47,873 nt of DNA from Anoxybacteroides rupiense (GCF_014196195.1 NZ_JACIDF010000013.1:20142-68014), one strand, 5' to 3'; positions 13,838-26,730 are shown, numbered from the stretch's first letter. A program made the numbers and translations. Notes: a model not told the origin generated them from the letters alone.

Positions 13838-14262
13838 CCATTGTTTTATCGTAAAACTGATTTTCGCTACAGCTTATCAACGCGTGTCAAAAATGCCTGA
13901 ATCCATTGTAGACGAATGGGGACATTTATAAACCTATTGGCCTGAATTTCATTATTGAGATTTAGGCCCCTATTTCTTGAGTCTATGTTGAAAATACTTT
14001 CATATCGACATGATTTGATTCTCATATGAGCGGATGATGATTTACTTTTGCAGTCAAACGATCATGAGTTTTAATAGATATCATCATATGTATACAAGCA
14101 TGGAGACAATAAGTGATTCGATTAGATCTAGCACCACGAGTTTTTATTATTTATGAGAACCAAAACATAGCAAAACACAATTTTCATCTTTTTGATGGCG
14201 ACGCAACTTTCCGTCATAGACAAGTAATGAAGACAACGCTGCCCAGATAGATTTTCAACAAT
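13838..14262. other. Gene-free AT-rich stretch between the tuf terminator and the S10 promoter
   Basis: About 425 bases with no reading frame, tRNA or clear promoter that I can support. One 12-pair hairpin (arms 13939-13950 and 13957-13968, loop ATTATT) pairs fully in plus-strand RNA thanks to two G-U pairs, but has mismatches in minus-strand RNA. Its function is unknown; it may be a decayed gene, or a transcript on the other strand could exist. Confidence 0.5.
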
Positions 14263-14289
14263 AAAAAAGGGTTTGCTTCAAGCAAACCC
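14263..14289 (-). terminator. Rho-independent terminator after tuf
   Basis: The transcript has GGGTTTGCTT, a short loop, AAGCAAACCC and then six T. The stem is at 14269-14289 and the T-run at 14263-14268, about nine bases beyond the tuf stop. It separates the str operon from the S10 operon. Confidence 0.93.
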
Positions 14290-14298
14290 TTTCTATGA

Positions 14299-15486
14299 TT
14301 ATTCAATGATAGAAGATACAACGCCAGCGCCTACTGTACGTCCACCTTCGCGGATAGAGAATTTTGTACCTTCTTCAATCGCGATAGGTGCAATCAATTC
14401 TACTGTCATTTCGATGTTGTCGCCAGGCATAACCATCTCTACGCCTTCTGGTAGAGTGATGATACCAGTAACGTCAGTTGTACGGAAGTAGAATTGTGGA
14501 CGGTAGTTAGAGAAGAATGGGGTATGACGTCCACCTTCTTCTTTAGATAATACGTAAACTTCTGCTTTAAATTTTGTGTGTGGTGTGATTGTGCCTGGTT
14601 TTGCAAGTACTTGACCACGTTGGATTTCATCGCGAGCAACACCGCGAAGAAGTGCACCGATGTTGTCACCAGCTTCTGCTTGGTCAAGAAGCTTACGGAA
14701 CATTTCTACACCAGTAACTGTTGTAGATTTTGGCTCATCAGCAAGACCGATGATGTCTACAACGTCACCAACTTTTAAGATACCGCGCTCAACACGACCA
14801 GTAGCAACTGTACCACGACCAGTGATAGAGAATACGTCCTCAACTGGCATCATGAATGGTTTATCAGTGTCGCGTTGTGGAGTTGGGATATACTCATCAA
14901 CAGCGTTCATAAGCTCAACGATTTTAGCTTCCCATTCAGCGTCACCTTCAAGAGCTTTTAACGCAGAACCTTTGATTACTGGGATTTCATCGCCAGGGAA
15001 TTCGTATTCAGACAATAGGTCACGAACTTCCATTTCAACAAGTTCTAATAATTCCTCGTCGTCTACCATATCGCATTTGTTTAAGAATACTACGATGTAT
15101 GGTACGCCTACTTGGCGAGAAAGAAGAATGTGCTCACGAGTTTGTGGCATTGGACCGTCAGCAGCAGATACTACAAGGATCGCGCCGTCCATTTGTGCCG
15201 CACCAGTGATCATGTTTTTCACGTAGTCAGCGTGTCCTGGGCAGTCAACGTGTGCATAGTGGCGGTTGTCAGTTTCGTACTCAACGTGTGCAGTTGAGAT
15301 TGTGATACCGCGCTCACGCTCTTCTGGAGCAGCGTCGATTTGATCGTATGCACGAGCTTCTGCTTTACCTTGTTTCGCAAGAACAGTTGTGATTGCAGCT
15401 GTTAAAGTTGTTTTACCATGGTCAACGTGGCCAATTGTACCAATGTTAACGTGTGGTTTAGAGCGTTCAAATTTCGCTTTAGCCAT
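14299..15486 (-). CDS. tuf: Elongation factor Tu
   Basis: EF-Tu brings aminoacyl-tRNA to the ribosome as a GTPase. The 395-residue product has G1 GHVDHGKTT, the effector region [17 protein letters not shown]3 [16 protein letters not shown] and G4 [12 protein letters not shown], with domains 2 and 3 complete to [10 protein letters not shown]. Kirromycin-contact positions were not seen to deviate. It has AAGGAGG before the ATG and its own terminator. It follows fusA by 134 bases that contain a strong hairpin. Only one copy is in the window. Confidence 0.99.
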   Translation of the reverse strand: MAKAKFERSKPHVNIGTIGHVDHGKTTLTAAITTVLAKQGKAEARAYDQIDAAPEERERGITISTAHVEYETDNRHYAHVDCPGHADYVKNMITGAAQMDGAILVVSAADGPMPQTREHILLSRQVGVPYIVVFLNKCDMVDDEELLELVEMEVRDLLSEYEFPGDEIPVIKGSALKALEGDAEWEAKIVELMNAVDEYIPTPQRDTDKPFMMPVEDVFSITGRGTVATGRVERGILKVGDVVDIIGLADEPKSTTVTGVEMFRKLLDQAEAGDNIGALLRGVARDEIQRGQVLAKPGTITPHTKFKAEVYVLSKEEGGRHTPFFSNYRPQFYFRTTDVTGIITLPEGVEMVMPGDNIEMTVELIAPIAIEEGTKFSIREGGRTVGAGVVSSIIE

Positions 15487-15540
15487 TATAGATATCCTCC
15501 TTAAATAATAATTTTCATTTTAATTTTTAAGTATATTGAA

Positions 15541-15575
15541 TGCTTGGAAGCAAACATGCAAGCATGTCTGCTCCC
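15541..15575 (-). other. Hairpin in the fusA-tuf spacer
   Basis: In the transcript CTTGGGAGCAGACATGC pairs with GCATGTTTGCTTCCAAG around a two-base loop, about 17 pairs including G-U pairs. No T-run follows, so it is unlikely to terminate transcription. It may protect or process the 5' end of abundant tuf mRNA; that is inference. Confidence 0.6.
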
Positions 15576-15620
15576 AAGTCTTACATAAGTATTTATACTT
15601 GAACAATGCTAGAAAATCAA

Positions 15621-17699
15621 TTATTCGCCTTTATTTTTTTTGATGATTTCCTCAGCAATGCTCTTTGGAACTTCTTCATAGTGATCAAATACCATGGAGA
15701 ATACTCCGCGTCCTTGCGTATTAGAACGCAATGAAGTGGCATATCCGAACATTTCGGATAATGGAACCATCGCGTGTACCACTTGCGCGTTACCGCGAGC
15801 CTCCATGCCTTCTACGCGTCCGCGGCGAGAAGTGATGTCACCCATAATGTCACCAAGGTATTCTTCTGGAATGACAACTTCTACTTTCATAATTGGCTCA
15901 AGTAATACTGGGTCACATTTTGTTGCTGCGTTTTTCAATGCAAGAGAAGCAGCAATTTTGAATGCCATTTCACTTGAGTCTACATCGTGGTAAGAACCAT
16001 CGAATAGTTTCGCTTTGATATCAACAACTGGATATCCAGCGAGAACACCATTTTGCATTGCGTCTTCAAGACCCGCTTGAATTGCCGGGATATACTCTCT
16101 TGGAACAACCCCACCGACAATCGCATTTTCAAATTCAAAGCCTTTTCCTTCTTCGTTTGGCGTAAATTCAATCCAAACGTGACCGTATTGACCGCGACCA
16201 CCAGACTGACGTACGAATTTACCTTCTACTTGAGCAGACTTGCGGAATGTTTCGCGGTATGCAACTTGCGGAGCACCTACATTCGCTTCTACTTTGAACT
16301 CCCTACGCATACGGTCAACAATGATATCAAGGTGAAGCTCACCCATACCCGCAATAATGGTCTGACCTGTTTCTTGGTCTGTCCACGCGCGGAATGTTGG
16401 GTCTTCTTCTTGAAGCTTTTGCAACGCTGTGCTCATTTTGTCTTGGTCTGCTTTTGATTTTGGTTCAATCGCAATTTGAATAACTGGCTCTGGGAATGTC
16501 ATCGATTCCAAAATAACAGGATCTTTTTCATCGCACAGAGTATCTCCAGTCGTTGTATCTTTTAAACCTACTGCTGCAGCGATATCACCCGCATATACTG
16601 TAGAAATTTCTTGGCGGTGGTTCGCATGCATTTGTAGAATACGACCGATACGTTCACGTTTACGTTTTGTCGAGTTCAATACGTATGAACCGGAATCTAA
16701 TGCACCAGAATATACGCGGAAGAACGTCAACTTACCAACGTAAGGGTCTGTCATAATTTTAAACGCTAATGCTGCAAATGGAGCATCATCGCGAGATTCA
16801 CGCACTGTCTCTTCTTCTGTATCTGGAACAACCCCTTTAATTGGCGGGATGTCCACTGGAGCAGGTAGGTAATCTACGACTCCATCTAGCATTAACTGAA
16901 CACCTTTGTTTTTGAAAGCAGAGCCGCAGAATACTGGGAAGAATTCAACAGAAATAGTGGCTTTACGGATTGCTGCCTTTAATTCCTCTGTTGTAACCTC
17001 TTCTCCTTCTAAATATTTCATCATTAATTCTTCATCAAGCTCCGCTACTGCTTCAATCAATTTCCCGCGATATTCTTCTGCTACATCGCGGTAATCTTCT
17101 GGAATTTCAATGCGCTCAATGTTTTTGCCTAATTCATCGTGGTAATGATAAGCGCACATTTCAACAAGATCAATAATGCCATTGAATTGATCTTCAGCGC
17201 CAATCGGCAATTGGACCGGATGAGCATTCGCTTGCAAACGGTCATGAAGTGTTTTAACAGAATATAAGAAATCAGCGCCGATTTTGTCCATTTTGTTAAC
17301 GAATACAATACGAGGAACACCGTATGTAGTCGCCTGACGCCATACCGTTTCAGTCTGAGGCTCTACCCCAGATTGCGCATCAAGTACTGCTACTGCTCCG
17401 TCTAAAACGCGTAAAGAACGTTCAACTTCCACTGTGAAATCTACGTGTCCTGGTGTGTCGATAATGTTAATACGATGACCTTTCCATTGAGCTGTTGTCG
17501 CCGCAGACGTGATGGTAATCCCGCGCTCTTGCTCTTGTTCCATCCAGTCCATCGTAGCAGCGCCTTCATGCACTTCACCGATTTTATGAACGCGACCTGT
17601 ATAGAAAAGGATACGTTCCGTTGTTGTCGTTTTACCGGCATCGATATGAGCCATGATACCAATATTGCGAGTGTTTTCTAAGGAGAACTCTCTTGCCAT
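15621..17699 (-). CDS. fusA: Elongation factor G
   Basis: EF-G drives translocation and, with RRF, ribosome recycling. The 692-residue product has G1 [15 protein letters not shown], effector region [15 protein letters not shown]3 [16 protein letters not shown] and G4 [11 protein letters not shown]. Domain II, III, the domain IV signature [20 protein letters not shown] and domain V are complete, ending [14 protein letters not shown] precedes the ATG. It lies in the str operon after rpsG, with a long hairpin in the 163-base spacer. Fusidic-acid sites look normal by eye. Confidence 0.99.
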   Translation of the reverse strand: MAREFSLENTRNIGIMAHIDAGKTTTTERILFYTGRVHKIGEVHEGAATMDWMEQEQERGITITSAATTAQWKGHRINIIDTPGHVDFTVEVERSLRVLDGAVAVLDAQSGVEPQTETVWRQATTYGVPRIVFVNKMDKIGADFLYSVKTLHDRLQANAHPVQLPIGAEDQFNGIIDLVEMCAYHYHDELGKNIERIEIPEDYRDVAEEYRGKLIEAVAELDEELMMKYLEGEEVTTEELKAAIRKATISVEFFPVFCGSAFKNKGVQLMLDGVVDYLPAPVDIPPIKGVVPDTEEETVRESRDDAPFAALAFKIMTDPYVGKLTFFRVYSGALDSGSYVLNSTKRKRERIGRILQMHANHRQEISTVYAGDIAAAVGLKDTTTGDTLCDEKDPVILESMTFPEPVIQIAIEPKSKADQDKMSTALQKLQEEDPTFRAWTDQETGQTIIAGMGELHLDIIVDRMRREFKVEANVGAPQVAYRETFRKSAQVEGKFVRQSGGRGQYGHVWIEFTPNEEGKGFEFENAIVGGVVPREYIPAIQAGLEDAMQNGVLAGYPVVDIKAKLFDGSYHDVDSSEMAFKIAASLALKNAATKCDPVLLEPIMKVEVVIPEEYLGDIMGDITSRRGRVEGMEARGNAQVVHAMVPLSEMFGYATSLRSNTQGRGVFSMVFDHYEEVPKSIAEEIIKKNKGE

Positions 17700-17761
17700 C
17701 TTGGTTTTTTCTCCTTCCTTGATAAGTTAAGTATCTTAATTTAATAAATAGTTGCAAATAT

Positions 17762-17820
17762 AGGAAGATAGGTGAGTATACGAACAAGGTCAACACCTGA
17801 TCGTCTTCACCTATTTTCCT
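17762..17820 (-). other. Long hairpin in the rpsG-fusA spacer
   Basis: Arms of 14 bases (17762-17775 and 17807-17820) are complementary except for one position, which is a G-U pair on the plus strand and an A-C mismatch on the transcribed strand. A smaller hairpin (AGGT ... ACCT, 17787-17798) sits in the loop. No T-run follows. It would stand about 60 bases before the fusA start and could control fusA translation or mRNA processing; no ligand is evident. Confidence 0.55.
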
Positions 17821-17862
17821 CATTGGACATAAAAGATCCATCGTTTCATTAAGGCAATACGA

Positions 17863-18369
<507 letters not shown>

Positions 18370-18386
18370 TCAATTGTCATCATCTA

Positions 18387-18860
<474 letters not shown>

Positions 18861-18862
18861 TC

Positions 18863-18890
18863 ATTATTTATGCAAAAACAAAGTTTTTGT
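18863..18890 (-). terminator. Weak AT-rich hairpin with T-rich tail between rplGB and rpsL
   Basis: The transcript reads GTTTTTGT, a nine-base loop, ACAAAAAC and then TTTGTTTTTGC. It lies about 15 bases after the rplGB stop. The stem has eight mostly A-T pairs, so it could cause only partial termination or be an mRNA 3' boundary. The case is weak. Confidence 0.35.
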
Positions 18891-18911
18891 AGAAAATCCA
18901 CAAAAACAGTT

Positions 18912-19160
18912 TTAACGAATAATCGCAACAGCTGCTGCCCTTACTTGGATTTCACACGCTTCTCCAAGCTTCTTCATTGAATCTACCTTTGTTACAGGGA
19001 CGCCTGCCTTGTTTGCTGCTTCCATAATTTTAGTGGTAATGGCTGGATCAGCATCCTCGGCAACCACTACTTCCTGTGCGCTTCCTTCTTTTAGGGCGCG
19101 CATTGTTTGCTTTGTTCCCACTAACACTTGTTGAGCCTGTAATACTTTTTCATAAGACAT
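18912..19160 (-). CDS. rplGB: L7Ae-family ribosomal/k-turn-binding protein (YbxF)
   Basis: This 82-residue L7Ae-like protein binds kink-turn RNA; YbxF of B. subtilis is its homologue and associates with ribosomes in growing cells. It starts MSYEKVLQAQQVLVGTKQTM and has the family core VVVAEDADPAITTKIMEAAN and VPVTKVDSMKKLGEACEIQV. The start at 19160 has GGAGG nine bases upstream; the ATG at 19181 lies upstream of it. It is first in the str operon, behind the TTGACA promoter at 19205-19234. Confidence 0.95.
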   Translation of the reverse strand: MSYEKVLQAQQVLVGTKQTMRALKEGSAQEVVVAEDADPAITTKIMEAANKAGVPVTKVDSMKKLGEACEIQVRAAAVAIIR

Positions 19161-19204
19161 ATGCCATATCCTCCAAAGCAACAGGTTTTCGGAACACCTT
19201 TATT

Positions 19205-19234
19205 ACATTAACATGTTCTACATGACATTGTCAA
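19205..19234 (-). promoter_or_regulatory. Promoter of the rplGB-rpsL-rpsG-fusA-tuf operon
   Basis: TTGACA (19229-19234) is a perfect -35. The -10 is less sharp: TAATGT after 18 bases (19205-19210) is the best placed. Between them lies CATGT-AGA-ACATG (19212-19224), an inverted repeat that might be an operator. Confidence 0.65.
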
Positions 19235-19252
19235 CTCTTATTTGATGAATTT

Positions 19253-19281
19253 GTTACCGGCAGGTCTTACCTGCCGGTAAC
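19253..19281 (-). terminator. 13-pair perfect hairpin after rpoC
   Basis: GTTACCGGCAGGT pairs exactly with ACCTGCCGGTAAC around a three-base loop, 15 bases after the rpoC stop. It is very stable but no T-run follows on the transcribed strand (AAATTCATC). It may act as a non-canonical terminator or as a 3' block to exonucleases for the rpoBC message. Confidence 0.6.
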
Positions 19282-19296
19282 TCCATAAATCATGAT

Positions 19297-22200
19297 TTAC
19301 TTGGTTGTTACCTGTTCATCCTGATGCTGTTTAACCGCAGGCTTGATTTTTCGATAACGCGCCATTCCCGTTCCGGCTGGCACAAGCTTACCGATGATCA
19401 CATTTTCTTTTAAACCCAGCAATTCATCGCGCTTACCTTTGATAGCTGCATCCGTTAACACACGCGTCGTTTCTTGGAATGAAGCAGCGGATAAGAACGA
19501 ATCTGTTTCGAGTGACGCTTTTGTAATACCAAGAAGCACCGGGCGAGCCGTAGCTGGACGTTTTCCTTCAAGCAGAACCTGCATATTCGCATCTGTAAAT
19601 TGATGAACATCAAGCAAGGTACCTGGGAGTACATCTGTGTCTCCAGCGTCAATGACTCGAACTTTGCGAAGCATTTGACGCACCATCACTTCAATATGCT
19701 TATCGCTAATTTCTACCCCTTGCATCCGGTATACTTTTTGCACTTCACGCAATAAGTACTCTTGAACAGCCGTGATGTCTTTTACTTTGAGGAGCTCCTT
19801 CGGATCAATCGATCCTTCTGTCAACTCTTGACCTCTCTCAACTTGCTTTCCTTCTTGAACTTTTAATCTTGCGTTGTATGGAGCTGTATATGTCCGTGTC
19901 TCAACCTCGCCTTTTACGACGATTTCTTGTTGACGGTCTCTCGTTTCATTAATAGCAACGACGATACCATCAATTTCAGAGATGACCGCTTGCCCCTTCG
20001 GATTACGCGCTTCAAATAGCTCCTGAACCCGAGGCAAACCTTGTGTGATATCGTCTCCTGCTACCCCACCTGTGTGGAATGTACGCATCGTTAGCTGTGT
20101 ACCAGGTTCACCGATGGATTGGGCAGCGATAATGCCAACTGCTTCTCCTACTTCTACTTCTGCACCAGTAGCAAGGTTGCGGCCATAACATTTTTTACAT
20201 ACTCCATGGCGAGTGTTGCATGTAAAAGCAGAACGAATCCATACTTGATCAATGCCGGCTTTAATAATAGCGTTAGCAATATCCTCTGTGATCATTTCGT
20301 TCTCTTTTACTAGAATTTCTCCTGTTTCTGGATGTTTCACTGTTTTCCGCGCATAGCGTCCTACTAGACGCTCCTCTAGCTTCACAATCACTTCTGTTCC
20401 ATCAGTTAGTGATTTCACAAGCATACCACGGTCTGTACCGCAATCATCTTCACGAACAATGACATCTTGGGCAACGTCGACAAGTCGGCGCGTTAAATAA
20501 CCAGAATCCGCTGTTTTTAATGCTGTATCAGCAAGTCCTTTACGCGCACCGTGTGTGGAAATAAAGTATTCCAATACTGTTAAACCTTCACGGAAGGATG
20601 ATTTGATCGGCAATTCGATAATGCGTCCCGCCGGGTTCGCCATCAACCCGCGCATACCTGCAAGCTGTGTAAAGTTAGAGGCGTTACCACGCGCTCCAGA
20701 ATCACTCATCATAAAGATCGGGTTACGCTTATCTAAGGACTCCATCAGCTTGCTTTGAATTTTATCCTTCGCAGCGCTCCACACGGAAATGACACGTTCA
20801 TAACGCTCTTCATCTGTAATTAAACCGCGTCTAAACTGCTTTAACACTGTATCTACTTTCGTTTGCGCTTCTTGAAGGATTTCTTGCTTTTCCGGCAATA
20901 CGACGATATCGGCTACACCAATAGTGATACCAGCTTTTGTCGAATACTTAAATCCAAGATCCTTCATCCGGTCTAACATTTTAGATGTTTCCGTGATTTT
21001 GAACCGTTTAAATACTTCAGCAATAATATTACCAAGTATTTTCTTTTTAAATGGAGGCACAAGCTCGCGCTTGCGGATTTCTTCTTTTACGTTTACACCT
21101 TTATCAAGGAAGTATTTATCCGGCGTTCTTTCTTCAATATTTTCCTGCGTCGGCTCGTTAATATACGGGAAAGACTTCGGCAGAATTTCGTTAAAGATCA
21201 ACTTCCCGACGGTTGTAATGAGCAACTTCTGATTTTGCTCTTCTGTGAATGTTTCATTTTTCAACGAACCCGCATGGATGGCAATTCGAGTGTGCAAATG
21301 CACGTAGCCGCTATGGTAAGCGAGCAACGCCTCATCTGTATCTTTGAAGATCATTCCTTCACCGACCGCACCCTCGCGTTCCATCGTCAAGTAATAGTTT
21401 CCTAACACCATATCCTGTGAAGGAGTAACAACTGGTTTTCCATCTTTCGGATTCAAAATGTTCTGGGCCGCCAGCATAAGCAAACGCGCTTCCGCTTGTG
21501 CTTCTGCTGATAACGGAACGTGTACAGCCATTTGGTCTCCGTCAAAGTCCGCATTATAGGCTGTACATACAAGCGGATGCAGACGAATTGCCCGTCCTTC
21601 AACAAGCGTTGGTTCAAACGCTTGAATTCCAAGTCTATGCAAAGTTGGAGCACGGTTTAAAAGCACTGGATGTTCTTTAATGACAGACTCCAATACATCC
21701 CAAACTTCCGGGTGCACACGCTCGATTTTCCGTTTCGCGCTTTTAATATTATGAGCCAAACCACGCTCAACCAGCTCTTTCATAACAAATGGCTTGAAGA
21801 GCTCCAGCGCCATTTCTTTTGGCAAACCGCATTGATACATTTTTAAGTTCGGGCCGACGACGATTACAGAGCGGCCAGAATAGTCCACGCGTTTACCAAG
21901 TAAGTTTTGGCGGAAACGCCCTTGTTTACCTTTTAGCATATGCGATAAAGATTTAAGCGGACGGTTCCCTGGCCCTGTTACCGGACGGCCACGGCGTCCA
22001 TTGTCAATTAACGCATCCACCGCTTCTTGAAGCATCCTTTTTTCGTTTTGCACAATGATGCTTGGCGCACCCAGATCTAATAAACGCTTCAAGCGATTGT
22101 TCCGGTTAATGACACGACGATATAAATCATTTAAGTCTGAAGTCGCAAAACGGCCACCGTCTAATTGAACCATTGGGCGCAATTCAGGCGGAATAACCGG

Positions 22201-22893
22201 AAGTACGTCAAGCACCATCCATGCTGGATCATTTCCGGAATTACGGAAGGCTTCCAACACTTCTAAGCGTTTAATCGCCCGAGCGCGCCGTTGTCCTTGC
22301 GCTGTTTTTAGCTCTTCTTTTAATGTTTCTACTTCTTTTTCAAGATCAATATCCTGTAAAAGCTTTTTAATGGCTTCTGCTCCCATTGATGCTTGGAATG
22401 AGCTTCCGTATTTTTCACGATAGGCACGATACTCCTTCTCGGAAAGAAGCTGCTTTTTCTCAAGCGGTGTATCTCCGGGATCTGTAACAACATATGAGGC
22501 AAAATAAATTACCTCTTCCAAAGCTCGCGGGGACATGTCTAGGACAAGTCCCATGCGGCTCGGAATCCCTTTAAAATACCATATATGCGAAACAGGGGCA
22601 GCCAGTTCAATATGGCCCATACGCTCACGGCGAACTTTCGCTCGAGTAACTTCTACACCACAACGATCGCAAACAACACCTTTATAACGTACGCGCTTAT
22701 ATTTTCCACAATGGCATTCCCAGTCTTTCGTCGGTCCAAAAATGCGCTCGCAGAACAACCCGTCTTTTTCAGGCTTGAGTGTACGATAGTTAATCGTTTC
22801 TGGTTTTTTCACTTCGCCATAGGACCAAGAGCGAATTTTTTCCGGCGAAGCGAGTCCGATTTTCATATACTCAAAGTTATTTACATCTAGCAA
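19297..22893 (-). CDS. rpoC: RNA polymerase beta' subunit
   Basis: Beta' forms one side of the RNA polymerase cleft and the active site. The 1198-residue product starts [20 protein letters not shown] with a TTG codon preceded by AGGGAGG. Visible motifs are the N-terminal zinc cysteines ([20 protein letters not shown]), the catalytic [12 protein letters not shown] with three aspartates, the second zinc site [13 protein letters not shown], and the trigger loop region [19 protein letters not shown]. Length agrees with B. subtilis. It starts 52 bases after rpoB. Confidence 0.99.
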   Translation of the reverse strand: MLDVNNFEYMKIGLASPEKIRSWSYGEVKKPETINYRTLKPEKDGLFCERIFGPTKDWECHCGKYKRVRYKGVVCDRCGVEVTRAKVRRERMGHIELAAPVSHIWYFKGIPSRMGLVLDMSPRALEEVIYFASYVVTDPGDTPLEKKQLLSEKEYRAYREKYGSSFQASMGAEAIKKLLQDIDLEKEVETLKEELKTAQGQRRARAIKRLEVLEAFRNSGNDPAWMVLDVLPVIPPELRPMVQLDGGRFATSDLNDLYRRVINRNNRLKRLLDLGAPSIIVQNEKRMLQEAVDALIDNGRRGRPVTGPGNRPLKSLSHMLKGKQGRFRQNLLGKRVDYSGRSVIVVGPNLKMYQCGLPKEMALELFKPFVMKELVERGLAHNIKSAKRKIERVHPEVWDVLESVIKEHPVLLNRAPTLHRLGIQAFEPTLVEGRAIRLHPLVCTAYNADFDGDQMAVHVPLSAEAQAEARLLMLAAQNILNPKDGKPVVTPSQDMVLGNYYLTMEREGAVGEGMIFKDTDEALLAYHSGYVHLHTRIAIHAGSLKNETFTEEQNQKLLITTVGKLIFNEILPKSFPYINEPTQENIEERTPDKYFLDKGVNVKEEIRKRELVPPFKKKILGNIIAEVFKRFKITETSKMLDRMKDLGFKYSTKAGITIGVADIVVLPEKQEILQEAQTKVDTVLKQFRRGLITDEERYERVISVWSAAKDKIQSKLMESLDKRNPIFMMSDSGARGNASNFTQLAGMRGLMANPAGRIIELPIKSSFREGLTVLEYFISTHGARKGLADTALKTADSGYLTRRLVDVAQDVIVREDDCGTDRGMLVKSLTDGTEVIVKLEERLVGRYARKTVKHPETGEILVKENEMITEDIANAIIKAGIDQVWIRSAFTCNTRHGVCKKCYGRNLATGAEVEVGEAVGIIAAQSIGEPGTQLTMRTFHTGGVAGDDITQGLPRVQELFEARNPKGQAVISEIDGIVVAINETRDRQQEIVVKGEVETRTYTAPYNARLKVQEGKQVERGQELTEGSIDPKELLKVKDITAVQEYLLREVQKVYRMQGVEISDKHIEVMVRQMLRKVRVIDAGDTDVLPGTLLDVHQFTDANMQVLLEGKRPATARPVLLGITKASLETDSFLSAASFQETTRVLTDAAIKGKRDELLGLKENVIIGKLVPAGTGMARYRKIKPAVKQHQDEQVTTK

Positions 22894-22945
22894 GGGGCCT
22901 ACCTCCCTCTCAATCTCCAGGTTTTACCCTTTTTGCCTTATCGGT

Positions 22946-25900
22946 TTATTCCTTTGTCACTGCATCTTTTTCTTCTTCTTTTTCCACTTCTATTCCAACG
23001 GCAATGGCTTCTGCTGGTTGGACATCATCATCTTCGTCAAAGTTTTCCATGTTGATTTCTTTCTCGTCACTTGAAAGGATCGTCACATCCATTCCTAAGC
23101 TTTGAAGCTCTTTGATTAAAACTTTAAATGATTCCGGAACGCCTGGTTCTGGAACATTTTCACCTTTGACAATGGCTTCGTAAGTTTTTACGCGACCCAC
23201 TACATCGTCCGACTTCACAGTCAAAATTTCTTGTAGCGTATATGCCGCACCATAAGCCTCAAGAGCCCAAACCTCCATCTCACCAAAACGCTGGCCGCCA
23301 AATTGAGCTTTACCGCCAAGCGGCTGTTGCGTGACAAGCGAGTATGGACCTGTAGAACGAGCATGGAGCTTATCGTCAACCATGTGCGCAAGTTTAATCA
23401 TGTACATGATTCCGACAGAGACACGATTATCGAACGGCTCACCAGTTCTTCCATCATAAAGCACCGTTTTGGCATCACGTGCCATTCCAGCTTCCTCCAA
23501 AATGGCCCAAACGTCTTCTTCGCGAGCTCCATCGAATACTGGTGAAGCAACATGAAGACCAAGCTTTCTCGCAGCCATTCCCAAATGCAATTCAAGCACC
23601 TGACCAATGTTCATGCGTGAAGGAACGCCCAATGGGTTTAACATGATATCCACCGGTGTTCCATCTGGTAAAAATGGCATATCTTCTTCCGGAAGAATTC
23701 TTGAGATAACCCCTTTGTTTCCGTGACGACCAGCCATTTTATCTCCAGCAGAGATTTTCCGTTTTTGAACAATGTATACACGCACAAGCTGGTTCACGCC
23801 GGGAGGAAGTTCATCCCCATCTTCTCGGTTAAAGACTTTGACATCCAGTACGATCCCGCCGCCACCGTGTGGTACACGAAGCGAGGTGTCGCGCACTTCA
23901 CGCGCTTTTTCTCCGAAGATAGCATGAAGCAGACGTTCTTCCGCTGTCAGCTCTGTCACCCCTTTTGGTGTGACCTTCCCTACTAGCAAATCTCCGTCTT
24001 TTACTTCTGCGCCAATTCGCACAATGCCGCGCTCATCTAGATTGCGCAACGCGTCTTCTCCAACGTTTGGAATATCGCGGGTGATTTCCTCTGGTCCCAA
24101 TTTTGTGTCACGAGATTCTGATTCATATTCTTCAATGTGAACAGACGTATATACATCTTCTTTTACAAGACGTTCGCTCATAATGATCGCGTCTTCGTAG
24201 TTATAACCATCCCATGTCATAAAGGCAACTAATACGTTGCGACCGAGCGCCAGTTCACCTTTTTCCATTGATGGTCCGTCTGCGAGAATTTCTCCTTTTT
24301 CAACAATATCGCCTTTTTTCACAATTGGGCGTTGATTATAGCATGTTCCTTGGTTGGAACGAACAAATTTAAGCAGACGATATTTGTCCAGATCGCCTTT
24401 TATCTCTTTCCCGTCAACTTCCACCAAACGGCGAACCCAAATTTCTTTTGCTTCCACCCGCTCAACAATTCCACGATGCTTACAAATAACAGCAGCACCT
24501 GAATCTTTAGCTGATACATATTCCATTCCTGTACCAACAATTGGTGCTTCCGGCTGCAATAACGGCACCGCTTGGCGTTGCATGTTTGCTCCCATCAACG
24601 CCCGGTTGGAATCGTCATTTTCTAAGAATGGAATACACGCAGTCGCCGCTGATACGACCTGTTTCGGCGATACGTCCATATAGTCGACGCGATCGCGTTT
24701 AACGACAATGTTTTCACCACGGAAGCGCGCTACAATATCTTCATCTAGGAATGTTCCATCCTCAGCAATTCTGGCATTTGCCTGCGCTACCACATAGTTA
24801 TCTTCTTCGTCAGCCGTTAAATAGTCGATGCGGTCCGTGATTTTTCCTGTTTCAGGGTCAACACGGCGATAAGGTGTTTCAATGAATCCAAATTTATTAA
24901 CTTTGGCATACGTAGATAAAGAGTTAATTAAACCGATGTTTGGCCCCTCAGGTGTTTCAATCGGACACATGCGTCCATAGTGAGAATAGTGTACGTCACG
25001 CACTTCCATACCCGCACGTTCGCGAGTTAAACCGCCTGGTCCTAATGCGGATAAACGGCGCTTATGAGTCAGCTCAGCAAGTGGATTGGTTTGATCCATA
25101 AATTGTGAAAGCTGTGAGCTGCCAAAGAATTCCTTAATAGCAGCAATCACTGGACGAATATTAATAAGCTGTTGAGGTGTGATCGTATTTGTGTCCTGAA
25201 TCGACATGCGCTCGCGAACTACCCGTTCCATGCGCGATAAACCGATACGGAATTGGTTTTGCAACAGCTCTCCTACAGAACGAAGGCGCCGGTTTCCTAA
25301 ATGATCGATATCATCCGTGTCACCTACTCCATGGAGAAGGTTGAAGAAATAGCTAATGGACGCAATAATATCGCTTGGCGTAATGTGTTTGACATCTTCA
25401 GCAATGTATCCGTTGCCAATGACATTAATGACTTGCTCACCATCAGGATCATTCGGTGCATAAATTTTAATGGACTGAAGCGTAAACTCCTCATCTACTA
25501 CACCACCGAATGGCTTATATGTCCGGAAGCCGATCCCGTTTTCGAGATAAGGTAGAATTCGATCAAGCGTTCTGCGATCAATCATCGTTCCTTTTTCAGC
25601 GATAATTTCACCAGTCTCCGGATGAACGAGCGTTTCAGCAAGCCGTTGATTGAAAAGTCTATTTTTGATATGAAGTTTTTTGTTAATTTTATAGCGGCCG
25701 ACGCTCGCTAAATCATAGCGTTTTGGATCAAAAAAACGAGAAATAAGCAAGCTTTTCGCGTTTTCTACTGTCGGCGGCTCGCCAGGACGTAAGCGCTCGT
25801 AAATTTCTAGTAACGCTTTCTCCGTATTTTCTGTATTATCTTTTTCAAGCGTATTACGAATATACTCGTTTTCACCGATTAAATCGATAATCTCTTGATC

Positions 25901-26509
25901 GGATCCAAATCCAAGAGCACGCAAAAGCACGGTGACAGGCAGTTTACGAGTACGGTCAATGCGAACATAGACAACGTCCTTTGCATCTGTTTCATACTCC
26001 AGCCATGCGCCTCGGTTTGGGATAACAGTGGCTGAGAATCCGCGTTTGCCGTTTTTATCTACTTTTCCGCTATAATATACGCTTGGAGAACGTACAAGCT
26101 GCGAAACAATGACCCGTTCGGCACCGTTAATAATAAACGTTCCCGTCTCTGTCATTAGAGGGAAATCGCCCATGAAAACATCTTGCTCTTTTACTTCGCC
26201 TGTTTCTTTATTAATCAGGCGCACTTTTACGCGAAGAGGTGCCGCATATGTAACATCGCGTTCTTTCGACTCTTCGACTGAGTATTTCGGCTCTCCTAGG
26301 CTATAGTCGATAAATTCAAGAGATAGATTTCCGGAAAAATCCTCAATTGGCGAAATTTCTTTGAACATTTCTCTCAGACCTTCATCAAGAAACCATTGGT
26401 AAGAGGAGGTCTGAATTTCGATAAGGTTTGGTAATTCCAATACCTCACTAATACGCGCGTAACTTCTTCGTTGGCGGTGTCGTCCATATTGAACTAGTTG
26501 ACCTGTCAA
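22946..26509 (-). CDS. rpoB: RNA polymerase beta subunit
   Basis: Beta forms the other half of the polymerase cleft and the rifampicin pocket. The TTG at 26509 ([20 protein letters not shown]) is the likely start: GAGGGG lies eight bases before it, and B. subtilis RpoB starts at the same place; a GTG three codons upstream is less likely. The product has 1187 residues. The rifampicin region ([20 protein letters not shown], then [10 protein letters not shown]) reads as wild type. The C-terminus is acidic ([10 protein letters not shown]). It has its own promoter and a leader of about 215 bases. Confidence 0.98.
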   Translation of the reverse strand: MTGQLVQYGRHRQRRSYARISEVLELPNLIEIQTSSYQWFLDEGLREMFKEISPIEDFSGNLSLEFIDYSLGEPKYSVEESKERDVTYAAPLRVKVRLINKETGEVKEQDVFMGDFPLMTETGTFIINGAERVIVSQLVRSPSVYYSGKVDKNGKRGFSATVIPNRGAWLEYETDAKDVVYVRIDRTRKLPVTVLLRALGFGSDQEIIDLIGENEYIRNTLEKDNTENTEKALLEIYERLRPGEPPTVENAKSLLISRFFDPKRYDLASVGRYKINKKLHIKNRLFNQRLAETLVHPETGEIIAEKGTMIDRRTLDRILPYLENGIGFRTYKPFGGVVDEEFTLQSIKIYAPNDPDGEQVINVIGNGYIAEDVKHITPSDIIASISYFFNLLHGVGDTDDIDHLGNRRLRSVGELLQNQFRIGLSRMERVVRERMSIQDTNTITPQQLINIRPVIAAIKEFFGSSQLSQFMDQTNPLAELTHKRRLSALGPGGLTRERAGMEVRDVHYSHYGRMCPIETPEGPNIGLINSLSTYAKVNKFGFIETPYRRVDPETGKITDRIDYLTADEEDNYVVAQANARIAEDGTFLDEDIVARFRGENIVVKRDRVDYMDVSPKQVVSAATACIPFLENDDSNRALMGANMQRQAVPLLQPEAPIVGTGMEYVSAKDSGAAVICKHRGIVERVEAKEIWVRRLVEVDGKEIKGDLDKYRLLKFVRSNQGTCYNQRPIVKKGDIVEKGEILADGPSMEKGELALGRNVLVAFMTWDGYNYEDAIIMSERLVKEDVYTSVHIEEYESESRDTKLGPEEITRDIPNVGEDALRNLDERGIVRIGAEVKDGDLLVGKVTPKGVTELTAEERLLHAIFGEKAREVRDTSLRVPHGGGGIVLDVKVFNREDGDELPPGVNQLVRVYIVQKRKISAGDKMAGRHGNKGVISRILPEEDMPFLPDGTPVDIMLNPLGVPSRMNIGQVLELHLGMAARKLGLHVASPVFDGAREEDVWAILEEAGMARDAKTVLYDGRTGEPFDNRVSVGIMYMIKLAHMVDDKLHARSTGPYSLVTQQPLGGKAQFGGQRFGEMEVWALEAYGAAYTLQEILTVKSDDVVGRVKTYEAIVKGENVPEPGVPESFKVLIKELQSLGMDVTILSSDEKEINMENFDEDDDVQPAEAIAVGIEVEKEEEKDAVTKE

Positions 26510-26536
26510 CTGATTCACCCCTCAAATTCAAGCGTT

Positions 26537-26630
26537 GATAAAAAAGTAGAAGGCTGCCTTGCTGATGAAGGCATTTTTTGCCTTACTATCAGACAAAAGA
26601 AAAATGGTTTCTATAACAAGAAAACCACAT
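26537..26630 (-). ncRNA. rpoB leader with candidate attenuators
   Basis: Two elements are visible on the transcript. First, TGGTTTTC and GAAACCA (26605-26627) form a stem followed by TTTTTCTTTT (26595-26604), like a weak intrinsic terminator. Second, four blocks AAGGC-GCCTT-AAGGC-GCCTT (26540s to 26584) can pair in alternative ways: neighbours 1:2 and 3:4, or 1:4 enclosing 2:3. A TTTTTT run follows (26540-26545). This layout would suit premature-termination control of rpoBC. No experiment or family model known to me covers it here. Confidence 0.45.
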
Positions 26631-26730
26631 TTTCACCTATTTATTGATTTTATAATTTTCCCCATTAGAAATAAAATTATACATATGAATTATAGATAGC
26701 TACATAAGGTTACACATTTGGCATTTTATA

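Noticed and set aside
14660-15226. Long plus-strand frame (188 codons) opposite tuf
   Set aside because: It is a shadow of the highly codon-biased tuf gene; its protein is serine/threonine-rich with no family likeness.
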